NCBI GenBank assembly: GCA_029298735.1
Contig: JANSLP010000373.1
Coordinates: 1-30,249 of the forward strand
Direction of reading: 5' to 3'
DNA: 30,249 nucleotides
From: Ophiostoma sp. CBS 140.51
Lineage: Eukaryota > Ascomycota > Sordariomycetes > Ophiostomatales > Ophiostomataceae
The position numbers were made by a program, and so were the translations under genes. The notes below the pieces were generated by a model. The model saw only the letters and a list, made by a program, of their open reading frames with translations, was not told the DNA's origin and did no database searches. Shown in pieces: positions 1 to 9,725 of this stretch; the stretch's first letter is position 1, and every line of letters starts with the position of its first letter.

Positions 1-540
1 AAAAACAGAAGAAGCTGGTTGAAAATGTCTTGCATTTATTACTTTAAACTTGTTCTAATATTACACGATTTAAACTTCCATATTCCCATTTCCCATAACT
101 GTCCCGTATCCGGTTCTACCTTTCTCTTCTCGTAATTCCCATTTTCCCATCGCAAAGAAGCAGCAAAGAGCAAAAACAAATGCATATTCTTGACCTTGGC
201 CCTCGGTGCCGTATCCCATTCCCATCGGTTGCCCGTTGTTCTTTTGTAAATTTCCATTGCCGTCCTTTCGTGTCTTCTTCGGTCGCCGTCTTGAAAATAT
301 CCCAGTCCCATGCATGATCGCAGAAAATAACATGTAAAGTGAAAGAAAGAAACAAAAAGCAGCGCAAGAAGTATGATCGAGATCATGAGTAGCAGAAAAG
401 AAGAAAGAGATGTCGAAACTCAGACCCGTCCCATAAAATAAACGTAACATAACATAAGCGAAAGAAAGAGAACATAAAAAGTAGAGTCGTAAAGAGCAAC
501 TCGAAACCAGCGAGAATGCAGTACTGCAGCGCCAGAAAAG
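1..540. other. Left flank, no gene supported
   Basis: This A/T-rich stretch lies downstream of the minus-strand gene that stops at 541, so it probably contains that gene's 3' UTR. Read on the minus strand it has only short, low-complexity open frames without recognisable domains. I see no RNA gene or repeat here. Confidence 0.6.
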
Positions 541-2334
541 TCAGTAGTACTGCTGCGGGGGCGCAAAGGGTGTAAAGTTGGATAGGACGCCCTGGTCCAC
601 AAATGCGCACTTGAACTCATCAAATAGCTCATTGTAAGGCAGATTCTTGACGAGGATGATCTCGTGCATGTAGAGCATCAGACCGCAGAGATCAAAGGTG
701 TCGTTCTCGAGCGATGCAGGGCTCATGAAGCGGTACTTGAGAGCGCACAAAAAATGGAAGCGCGTAACGTCAATGGGTCGCTTCCAGGTATCGTCAAGGG
801 CCCGCTCGACAGATTGGAGGATCTCGTGGATAATGTTGCGACGGATATCGTAGAGTGAGCCTGTAAATAAAACTGTCAGTCTAATTAATCAGAAGAGGAA
901 AGAATCAAATCTCAGCTGGCACGCACAGATAGCATCGCTGAGCACGTAGGGAAGGTATGGTGCGACAGTGCCCAGCATGTGCACAGAGGCGGCAATGTCC
1001 TCGCCGGTGAAGTTGAGCGCCAAAAAGTCCCTGAACATGTGGAAGAGGTCGGCATTGCTTGCAAGTGTCGAGACATGAAGGCCAAAAAGCGTGTCCTCCA
1101 GGGACGAGACCTCTGCATTCAGCAGCGCCCAGCGGATGCAGTCGTCGATGCGAGGACCTGCCCCGCCAAACCGATCGGCGAGCTCGACGGCGCTGGAAAG
1201 CGTCTGCATGTCCAAGTACTCAATTGAAGCCTCCGTGGTCGGGTAGTGGATCTGGTCGAGGAGCCACTTGGCAGCATACTTGACGGTGTCGAGGTCGGAG
1301 TTGACACGGATGTTGATGGGCTCGTTGGGGTAGAGCTGTCTGTCTAACAAAGCGTCCCAGCCAGGCATGGTGTTTGCCATGGCCAGGTCGCAAACTTGAA
1401 GGTCAATGACACCTTGGAAGCGACCGGGAAAATAGTGTAGACCGCTGTGGTGGGCGGCGTCGTGGATGACCCGGACACGCATATCGGCGCAGCCGAAGTT
1501 GCCTGCATGGCGAGTCCGGGTACAGCGGTGGTTGGCAGGTCCTCTTTTAAACTTGAAGCGACTGTGTTTGTCAGTTTGGGCGTAGGCGGCAACTAGGTTG
1601 AGAATGGGGGGAGTGCATACGGGTATGGAATTGAAGTTGGCATGGTCAGTGGTACTTGGTGGCTTGTCGCTCTTGGATCGTGATGTTGCGCCGGCGCAAT
1701 TGGAGCACTGGAATTGAACTCTGTCCAGCTCTCAGCTGGCTGCCCATGAGGAGTCTGGGTGAAAAGGTCCCATTGCACCGGGAGTTCTCGTGAAGGGCCA
1801 TGGTCCGACTCTGGGGTGCACCAAGAGTCAATATCTGATTGACCTGTCCTGTCTACATCTGCTTGAATTGATGACAAGGTAGTATCAGAAGAAGACATTG
1901 TTGTTTGAGTGCTGGAAATGGCACCTTGTGTTTGTGACGAAGAGCTGGGCTGGCTTGCGGTTGTTGCGGAGGTGTTGTCTTGCGCAAGAGCCAGGATCTT
2001 CTCGTGAGCTTCGCGGAAGAGAGGTTTGATTTCTGGCGCCTTGTCCTTCAGCTCTTTCCGTGAAAATATACCGACACGCTTTGGCTTGATGGATGGCAGT
2101 CTGACCTCGTAGTCAAAGTTGTCTGGTGTGCGATTTTGTCTGCTGCGTACTGGAGGAAAGTAGATGTTAGAATTGAAGTGTTCAAAGTCAATCAAAAGAA
2201 GATGAGTACTTACCGTCGTCCCAGATTGAAGGCTCGCTCACCTCGAACGTGTCAAACGCCCAGTCTGTATCTGGCGTGTGGATGATGGGGTCTGACACCG
2301 GGGACGAGCTGAGTTGATGCTCCTGGCACAACAT
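541..2334 (-). CDS. Conserved-looking fungal protein with a BTB/POZ-like core, function unknown (four exons)
   Basis: Joining 2334-2214, 2149-1621, 1561-927 and 860-541 gives one uninterrupted 534-residue protein. All three introns (64, 59 and 66 bp) have good fungal signals: donors GTAAGT, GTATGC and GTGCGT; acceptors CAG; a TTCTAAC branch site in the first; phases that match. The start is the first ATG in exon 1, 40 codons before the first intron. Residues 1 to about 215 are polar and Ser/Thr/Gln-rich, probably disordered. From about residue 215 a folded, Cys/His-containing region begins (RFKFKRGPANHRC...), followed by helical segments such as DLDTVKYAAKWLLDQIHY and SSAVELADRFGG. These resemble the second half of BTB/POZ domains, where a WLY-type strand is followed by an A-E-L-A-D helix. 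The BTB assignment is my inference, not a confirmed match. The gene is divergent from the FLILHELTA gene at 3732. No catalytic motif is visible. Confidence 0.8.
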
Positions 2335-3731
2335 CTTGAAGAAACAAAAAGAAGAAGAAACGAAACCGAAACGAAAATAAAATATAAATCAGAAAAGAGA
2401 AACAAAAAATCAAGGAATATCGCTGAAAATGACAGAAAAGACAGAACAGATTGATTTGGTAGAAGCGGCGCAAAGCAGAAAAACGAAAGAGAAAAGAAAC
2501 AGAAAACGAGGATGCGCCGTGGTCTGAGAAAAGTCTGATAAATAGCGAGAAGTAAGGTCTAGCTGCGAAAGTGCAATAATAGTGTGCATGCGCCAGTGAG
2601 CTGGTTTCCCGGCAGTTTGCTGTAAGGTTGACCGAGTGATAAGGTGAAGGAAAGTTGAGACGAATCTGAAGAAAACCCGAAAATGACGACAAAGTCCCCC
2701 GGCAGCAAGTTCAGGTAGATGGCAGGAAAATGAACGGAAAGAAACCCACGAGAACAATGATGTATGAATAGAAACCCGGAAGAAGGAACAACCTGCATCT
2801 ATGGGAAGAAAATGGAAAAGGGAAAGAAAAAAACGCGACTGGAAACCCGAAATGGCGCAATTGAATGATGACGAGAGCGTAAACGAGAAGCGCAACCCGG
2901 AAAGAAAGCTGAAAGAGAACAACGAGAAACCCAGAACGACAAAACGCCCGAAAACTAAACGAAATCAGAAGAGAAAGAAGGAAGAAAAATCTCCGTGGAA
3001 TCAGAGCGCCGCGATGCTAAGAAGAAACGTAAAGCTGAACGGCGAATATCTTGGTGGTAAGAGTTGGCCTTCGATGGTAGCGTATCGAGTTGATCACATC
3101 ATTGATGGTCGTGACGAGGCAGATGGCGGGCAAAATGGCAAGGAAGATGATCGAGGAGAGGAGAATTGGCTGCAGAAAAAAAGAAGAAGAGAAAGGAAGA
3201 AGAACAGTTTCTATTTTGGAATTTTGGGCGGGAAAGACGCGAGAAAAGGGGCAACGCGATCAGAGAAACCCCCAGAAACTGGATCAAGAAGGTGCGCGGG
3301 GTGTAGTTGCCGTTTTGGGAAGTAAGTGAGGGTGGCTCCTTCCCTTCGTGGTTCTGCAACGGGTGCACGACGCGAAAAACGTGCTCGTTGGCACGCGTTG
3401 CATCTATACACCGAGAATAAGCATCGAAGCTTGTTCTATGTGTCATCCCATTCAATTCCAGTCTTATTCACAGTGTCTGCAGCATCACAGCATCACCAAG
3501 GTGCTTTCCTCTCTACCAAAGTCGACTTGACGTCAGGGGTATCACGTGATTGTAAACACCGACGGGATGACGGAGTTGACCGAAGGAATTGGCCTAGAAA
3601 TTGCACGTCGTCAGCGACTGAATAGCCTCGAAATCCTTCTTTCCTGGTCATTTTGCAAACTCACACAAAACACATAGGGGCGGTCAAAACTCGGTCAATT
3701 GACATCTTCTACTGTCAAGCACCCTCTAGAA
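2335..3731. other. Divergent intergenic region between the BTB-like gene and the FLILHELTA gene
   Basis: About 1.4 kb separates two divergent start codons and must hold both promoters. From about 2340 to 3060 the minus strand is pyrimidine-rich, as expected for the 5' leader of the leftward gene. This explains the long purine-rich open frames on the plus strand, which have Lys/Arg/Glu-dominated low-complexity translations. No domain or spliced gene is supported. A cluster of palindromic transcription factor sites lies at 3528-3550. Confidence 0.65.
3528..3550. promoter_or_regulatory. CRE, AGGGG and E-box palindrome cluster
   Basis: Within 23 bases there is a perfect CRE palindrome TGACGTCA (3528-3535), an overlapping AGGGG stress-element core (3535-3539), and a perfect 10-bp palindrome ATCACGTGAT (3541-3550) with a CACGTG E-box. 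TGACGTCA is the classic bZIP (ATF/CREB) site, and TCACGTGA suits bHLH factors such as Cbf1 or SREBP-type regulators. The cluster is about 180 bases upstream of the FLILHELTA start at 3732, the usual place for a fungal promoter. It could also serve the divergent gene. Which factors bind is inferred only from the motifs. Confidence 0.5.
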
Positions 3732-4451
3732 ATGCCACTGCCACGATTTCCAGGCTTCGGCCGCCTGTTTTCGGCGCCGGCGGCGTTCGCAAGGACGGGC
3801 CCTCGCTTCACATTTGCGCCTTGGCGCCCGACCACTTCTGTGAGAAGCAATAACCTCCGGCCACGACGGACGGTCCGCAACTACACCACGGAGCCGCCAC
3901 CACCACCAAAGGGGTCGCCCTCCTCCCGCCTGGACCGCATTCTGTCGCGCCTCCCCAAGTCGCTGCAAAAATACACGCGCCGCCTCAAGGACGCGCCCGT
4001 CCAGCATGTCGTCGCCTTTCTGATCTTGCACGAGCTGACGGCGATTGTGCCCATCGTCGGTCTGTTTGGCTTCTTTCACTGGACCGGCATGGGCGGCGCC
4101 GCGAGCGGTAGTGGTATCCTGGACTACATGATGAGCCACTTTGGCGGGTATGTGGTGGACGGCGTGCGGCGGTTTGAAAAGTATTTCCGACGCAAGGGGT
4201 GGTTCGGTTTTGGCAAGGGGGACAAGGAAGGTGAAGAGGGACAGGATGGCGAGGTGGCTACGACAACCGACGCGGTGATGAGAAAGTGGACGAGCGCGGA
4301 GAGCAAGTACCGGATTGTGGTGGAGATTGGGCTGGCGTACAGCATCACCAAGGTGCTGTTGCCATTGCGGCTGGCATTGAGTCTGTGGGCGACACCGTGG
4401 TTTGCGGGTGTCATTACACGGCTGCGTGCTTTGAGACGACCGAAGGTGTAG
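3732..4451 (+). CDS. FLILHELTA-family mitochondrial membrane protein
   Basis: A single exon encodes 239 residues. Residues 96-104 spell exactly FLILHELTA, the signature that names this fungal Pfam family (PF10306, from memory). It lies in a hydrophobic segment (about 91-113, ending in GLFGFFHWTG) that is probably membrane-spanning. The first 50 residues are rich in Arg, Pro, Ser and Phe and nearly lack acidic residues, as in a mitochondrial targeting sequence. A second hydrophobic segment lies near residues 200-228, followed by a basic tail. I chose the ATG at 3732 (A at -3) because upstream in-frame codons lack ATG. From memory, the yeast relative is a mitochondrial protein linked to the mitochondrial gene-expression (MIOREX) assembly; the biochemical role is not established. 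It converges on the NDP kinase gene, with 248 bases between the two stop codons. Confidence 0.9.
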   Translation: MPLPRFPGFGRLFSAPAAFARTGPRFTFAPWRPTTSVRSNNLRPRRTVRNYTTEPPPPPKGSPSSRLDRILSRLPKSLQKYTRRLKDAPVQHVVAFLILHELTAIVPIVGLFGFFHWTGMGGAASGSGILDYMMSHFGGYVVDGVRRFEKYFRRKGWFGFGKGDKEGEEGQDGEVATTTDAVMRKWTSAESKYRIVVEIGLAYSITKVLLPLRLALSLWATPWFAGVITRLRALRRPKV

Positions 4452-4699
4452 GTGGAGAGGTGTCTACACAGCGGTGTCTACATATCGTACCATCTACGAG
4501 CATACATGTACATAACGAACAACACGAGCATTTGTTTTCTGGACCACAGTTTTTTGTGCCTTTTTGTAGGCTACTTTTTTTTATTTGCTGTCAATACAGC
4601 CTTCTATTTTGTTCTTTTTCTTTGAGTGGGCGGGGCGCTGTCTATACAGACATCACGCACGAGCCCCTGCGGTCAATTTCTTGTGGGAAGAGACGACAT
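4452..4699. other. Convergent 3' UTR region
   Basis: This 248-base spacer lies between two converging stop codons. It contains TACATGTACATA near 4502, which resembles fungal 3'-end efficiency elements, and T-rich tracts at about 4548-4625. The two transcripts probably overlap or nearly abut at their 3' ends. Confidence 0.5.
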
Positions 4700-5592
4700 T
4701 TACTCGTAGATCCAGTCGTGCTGGGACGACTTGTAGGAGATGACATCGCCCTCCTTGAACCACAGAGCAATCTCCTTCTTGGCGTTCTCGACGCTGTCGG
4801 AGCCGTGGCAGACGTTGCGGCCAGTGACAATGGCAAAGTCACCGCGGATGGTGCCGGGCTGCGAGGCCAGGGGGTTGGTGGCACCGAGCAGGACACGGCC
4901 GGTCTTGACGGCGTCAAGGCCCTCCCAGACCATGGCGACGATGGGGCCGCTCAGCATGTAGGAGATGAGGCTGGGGAAGAAGGGCTTGTCCTTGAGGTCG
5001 GCGTCTGCAAACAGTGCGGTTAGTATTCATGTTTAAAGGGGTGTAAAGGGGTGTGGTTGGGCTCGTTGGCTTGTCGAGGGGACATACAGTGAGCCTCGAG
5101 GTGCTCCTTGGAGGGGGAGACCAGCTTGATAGCGGCCAGCTTGTAGCTGTGGAAGAGAAGTTAGCATTTTGTCGTCTGAACGAGAGGCATTGAGCCATGA
5201 AAAGAATGAAGATGTAAACATACCCACGCTGCTCGAAGCGCTGGATGATGGGGCCGACCAGGCCGCGCTGAAGAGAGAAGAAATGTTAGGTATATGGACG
5301 ATGAGGGGTAGACGTCGAGAAAGTCGAGATCAAATTGTCGTCGGGAGATTGTCGTCACGAACCTGGACGCCATCGGGCTTAATAGCAATGAAGCTGGGAA
5401 GAGTTAGCAGGTGTTCGATATGTTCGCGATGTTCATCGTCTTTTTTGGAACCCAATTGGGCCACGTGAAGAAGCTGTCCAGATCTTCAGATCTCGAACAT
5501 TTCTCCAATGCCGCAGCACCAAGAAAAACTCCAAAAAGGAATTGAAAAGATTGAATAGCTTAAAGAAAAACTCACGTCTGCTCAGTAGCCAT
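4700..5592 (-). CDS. ndk1: Nucleoside diphosphate kinase (five exons)
   Basis: The enzyme transfers the gamma phosphate between nucleoside tri- and diphosphates through a phosphohistidine and keeps NTP pools balanced in the cytosol and elsewhere. Exons 5592-5576, 5393-5363, 5267-5224, 5146-5088 and 5004-4700 join to give 151 residues, the normal NDK length. Introns of 182, 95, 77 and 83 bp have GTGAGT, GTTCGT, GTATGT and GTATGT donors and CAG acceptors. The product starts MATEQTFIAIKPDGVQRGLV and carries the family signature with the catalytic histidine at residue 117 (GRNVCHGSDSVENA). Lys11, Arg87, Arg104 and Asn114 match the nucleotide-binding positions of the family. The C-terminus YKSSQHDWIYE is typical of eukaryotic NDKs. 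The ATG at 5592 has A at -3 and is the expected start, but an in-frame ATG lies 111 codons upstream (see 5593-5925). The gene is head-to-head with the glucosidase II gene. Confidence 0.97.
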
Positions 5593-5925
5593 TTTGTTTG
5601 GTGGGGGTGGTTGGACACGGGGTGGTGTTTCTGGTGGTGGTTTGGAGGATGGTTGAAGATGCAAGAGGGAAGAGGAGGAAGAAGAACTTTGCTCGACGGA
5701 GGGAACAAAAGAGACAACTGATATTTGATTTTCCTGGTAGTAGTGGTACTGGTAGACGAGGGCGAGCAGGAGGGCAACGATGGCCAGCAGCGAAAACGAC
5801 AGTGGTGGGGTTAAAATTTGCGGTGTCCGATGGTGGGGCAGTCTTTCACGTTCGAGTTCGCGCTGTTGTAGGTGCTGCTGGCGCTGGCTTTCGTCGGCCG
5901 TCGTAGTGGGGCTACTGGGCGCCAT
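5593..5925 (-). other. Possible in-frame N-terminal extension of the NDP kinase
   Basis: The reading frame of the first NDK exon stays open upstream and includes an ATG at 5925-5923, exactly 111 codons before the standard start. The extension would begin MAPSSPTTTADES, contain a Gln/Arg/Glu-rich stretch, then a hydrophobic segment (SFSLLAIVALLLALVYQY) that could span a membrane, then a Ser/Pro-rich linker ending PPPPNK before MATEQT. Its ATG has T at -3, weaker than the downstream one. CT-rich fungal leaders often lack stop codons by composition alone, so this may simply be 5' UTR. Confidence 0.25.
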
Positions 5926-6741
5926 TGAGAATTTTAGGTGGCAAATGGGAAAAGAAGGAAAAGAGCGGCAGAGCCAGATTGTACCAGGGAGATTGTTGGT
6001 GTTGCTGAGCGCGGTGCAGGAACGGGACTGCCACAGCTCGTTCGATTGGGCAATCGAGAAGAGGGATAATAGCTGTCGCCAGGGGAAAGAAGCATAAAAT
6101 AAAAATAAAAAAGAGAGAAAATTAGAGAGCAATTGAAGATGCAGTAATGTTGCAAAAGAACAAGACAATATGCGCTTTCCGCGAGAAGTCAAAGATAAAT
6201 GCAGCTGGGTATCGTAGTAGTAGACAATTAAAAAGACGGTGCACTCAAAAGGAAATGTTAAGAAAGACAGCAAGCCGCAATGTTGACCCCTTCTCGTTAT
6301 TGACTTTTTGGAAGAGGCCATCTGGCGATTGGCGATAACAGGCGATATGACCCCGATAGATGCAACAAGCCTATCAATGCGCAGCAACATGCAACTAACC
6401 GCAACACCAAATTACCTATTTTGCACTAGCTCCACCCGCTGGTTGCCCCGTCTTTGGGGCGCTCCTCGCCCATTCCTATTTAGGCTTTTGGAAACGGACA
6501 GCTTGGAGCTTCCAACAGCCAACTACAACTCCCAGAGTCCCCCTTTGGATTTTGGTCAAGTCAACAACGACCATCTGTCGTCGTACGCACAACCAATTGT
6601 CCATCTCGACGACGACGCGACAACACGAGACGATCTCGAGTCTCATCAACGACCAACGATTTTTTTTATCCTTTTCAACCTCCCTTTCCACCAAACCGCA
6701 CATCTGCCGGCAGTGTTCTGTCAGCGTGTCGTCTTCTCGAC
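5926..6741. other. Divergent promoter region between NDP kinase and glucosidase II
   Basis: The rest of the 1.15 kb head-to-head region has no supported gene. The segment 6100-6300 is A-rich on the plus strand. At 6430-6480 there is a C/G-rich patch with CCCCGTCTTTGGGGCGC, an imperfect palindrome. Between 6550 and 6741 the plus strand is rich in CAAC and CT tracts, as in a fungal 5' leader, leading to the glucosidase start at 6742. No TATA box with a convincing position is seen. Confidence 0.5.
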
Positions 6742-9725
6742 ATGCGCTCTTCCACATTGACATGGGCCTCGAGCCTGTGTCTCCTGTCGGCCCTCACGTC
6801 GCTGACATCGCCAGTCTGTATGTCATAGTTTTTCCCATTCTGCTTTTATTCGTTACACTCCCTAATGTCACCCCCCTAACTCCTCCAGTGGCCGTCAAGG
6901 AACACGACTTCAAGAAGTGCGATCAGTCTGGCTTCTGCAAGCGCAACCGCGCCTATGCCGACTCCGCCGCGGCCACCGGGTCGTCGTGGACCTCTCCCTA
7001 CAACATCCTGCCCGAGTCCGCCTCTATCAAGGACGGCCAGTTCCAGGCTGTCATCCTCAAGACGATCAACGACAAGGGCGAGACGGTGCGTCTGCCCATT
7101 ACTGTCTCCTTCACGCAGGCCGGCGTGGCCCGTGTGACCGTCGACGAGGAGCGCCGCCAGAACAAGGACATTGAGCTGCGCCACAACAGTGCTGCACGCA
7201 AGGAGCGGTACAATGAGGCCGAGAAGCTGGTCATTGTTGGCGGCCTCGAGCTCGACAAGACGGCCAAGGCGGTCGGCGAGGACAGCACCAGCAGCACCAC
7301 CGTCCAGTACGGCCCCGACGGCCAGTTCGAGGCCTACATCCAGTACAGCCCCTTTAGCGTCGAGTTCAAGCGCGACGGTGCCACCGAAATCAAGTTCAAC
7401 GACCGCGGCCTGCTCAACATGGAACACTGGCGCCCCAAGGTCGATGCTCCCGAGCCCAAGGAGGGCGAGGAGGCTGTCTCTCCCCCGGCCGAGGAGGCTA
7501 CCTGGTGGGAGGAGACTTTTGGTGGCAACACGGACACTAAGCCGCGTGGTCCCGAGAGCATTGGTCTCGACATCTCGTTTGTCGGCTACAACCACGTCTT
7601 TGGTATCCCATCGCACGCGGGCCCGCTCTCGCTCAAGGAGACCCGTGGCGGCGACGGCAACTACAACGAGCCTTACCGCATGTACAATCTGGACGTCTTC
7701 GAGTACATTCTCGACAGCCCCATGACCCTGTATGGCTCTATCCCCTTTATGCAGGCCCACCGCCAGGACTCGACCGTCGGTGTCTTTTGGCTCAACGCCG
7801 CCGAGACCTGGGTCGACATCACCAAGCAGAAGATCAAGGGTAACCCCTTGGCTCTGGGCGCCGGCGCCACGACCAACACCAACACCCACTGGATCTCCGA
7901 GAGCGGTCTTCTGGACGTCTTTGTGTTTTTGGGTCCGACCACCCAGGATATCCTGCAAAAGTACGGCGAGCTCACGGGCTACACTGCTCTCCCGCAAGAG
8001 TCGGCCATTGGCTACCACCAGTGCCGCTGGAACTACGTCTCGGACGACGACGTCAAAGACGTCGACCGCAAGATGGACAAGTATGGCATCCCCTACGACG
8101 TGATTTGGCTGGACATCGAGTACACCAACGAGAAAAAGTATTTCACGTGGGACGCCGATAAGTTCTCCGACCCGTCCGGCATGGGCGAGCGCCTCGACGA
8201 GCACGGCCGCAAGCTCGTCGTGATTATTGATCCGCACATTAAGAATGCGCCCGATTACGATGTCGTCTCGCAGCTCAAGTCCAAGGACTTTGGCGTCAAG
8301 AACAAGGACGGCGGCATCTTTGACGGCTGGTGCTGGCCCGGTTCGTCGCACTGGATCGACGCTTTCAACCCTAAGGCGGTCGACTGGTGGAAGTCGCTCT
8401 TCAAGTACGACGCCTTCAAGGGCACCGCCGAGAACACCTTTATCTGGAACGACATGAACGAGCCGTCCGTCTTCAACGGCCCCGAGACCACCATGCCCAA
8501 GGACAACCTGCACCACGGCGGCTGGGAGCACCGTGACGTGCACAACCTGAACGGCATGACCTTCCACAACGCTACCCACCTGGCTCTGCTGTCGCGCAAG
8601 ACGGGCGAGCTGCGCCGGCCATTTGTCCTTACTAGGGCCTTCTTCGCCGGCTCGCAACGTCTCGGTGCTATGTGGACCGGCGACAACCAGGCGTCGTGGG
8701 ACCACCTGGCCGCGTCCATACCCATGCTGCTGAGCCAGGGTATTGCCGGTTTCCCCTTTTCCGGTGCCGACGTCGGCGGCTTCTTCGGTAACCCCGACAA
8801 GGAGCTCCAGACGCGCTGGTTCCAGGCGGGCGCCTTTTATCCCTTCTTCCGTGGCCACGCGCACATTGACTCGCGCCGCCGTGAGCCGTACCTGGCGGGC
8901 GAGCCATACACGACGATAATCACGTCGGCACTGCGTCTGCGGTACAGTTTGTTGCCGGCCTACTATACGGCTTTCCACCGTGCGCACGTCGCTGGTGAGC
9001 CCATTATCAAGCCGCTGTTCTACACGCACCCCAACGCCGAGGCCGGTTTCGCCATTGATGACCAGTTTTTTGTCGGCAACACGGGTCTCCTCGTCAAGCC
9101 TGTCTTGGAAGAGGGCAAGGACACGGCTGATATGTTCATCCCGGACCACGAGGTGTACTACGACTACTTTGACTACTCGGTTGTCCCCACGCAGGCGGGC
9201 AAGCGTACCAACATGCCCGCACCCCTCGACACCATCCCGCTGCTCATGCGTGGCGGCCACATCTTCCCGCGCCGCGACCAGCCCCGCCGGTCCAGCCAGC
9301 TCATGAAGTACGATGACTACACGCTGGTCGTCACTCTTCCCCGCGAGGGTGGCCATGCCGAGGGTTCCCTGTATGTGGACGATGGCGACTCGTTTGACTA
9401 TGAAAAGGGCCAGTACATCCACCAGGCTTTCGTGTTGGACGGCAACACCATCACGTCGTCGAGCGCCGAGTTGGAGAGAGACGCCTCCAAGGTCAAGGCG
9501 GGCGCCTGGTTGTCCGCCATGGCCGACGTCCATGTCGACAAGATTGTCGTCGTCGGTGCCCCCAGCGAGTGGGCCGGCCAGACCGAGGTCTCGGTGACGT
9601 CCGGTGGCAAGACCTGGACGGCGCCCATTGACTACACCCCTGCCAGCGGCGGCCGTGCCGCCTTTGCCGTCATCCGGCATGTCGGCACCGCCGTCGGCAG
9701 CGACTGGGAGGTGACGGTCGTCTAA
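6742..9725 (+). CDS. ROT2: Glucosidase II catalytic alpha subunit (GH31)
   Basis: This ER-lumen enzyme trims the two inner alpha-1,3-linked glucoses from N-glycans and controls lectin-chaperone cycling of glycoproteins. Exons 6742-6817 and 6889-9725 (intron 71 bp, GTATGT donor, CTAAC branch, CTCCAG acceptor) give 970 residues, the usual size for the family. Exon 1 encodes a signal peptide (MRSSTLTWASSLCLLSALTS), and the mature part opens with VKEHDFKKCDQSGFCKRNRA, a Cys-rich start typical of GANAB/Rot2. An N-terminal beta-sandwich is followed by the GH31 barrel with YDVIWLDIEYTN, the nucleophile Asp547 in IWNDMNEPSVFNGPE and the acid/base Asp624 in MWTGDNQASWDHL. The C-terminal beta domains follow, with no KDEL-type signal; the family depends on the beta subunit for ER retention. 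Without the splice the frame would lack an ATG and a signal peptide, which settles the start. Confidence 0.97.

Noticed and set aside
2801..3325. A Lys/Arg/Glu-rich open frame on the plus strand
   Set aside because: It arises from purine-rich DNA complementary to the C/T-rich leader of the minus-strand gene. It has no domain and no coding-like codon bias.
6876..9680. A 934-codon open frame on the minus strand opposite glucosidase II
   Set aside because: It is the antisense shadow of a GC-rich, C-ending coding sequence. The plus strand has the GH31 motifs, a signal peptide and an intron.
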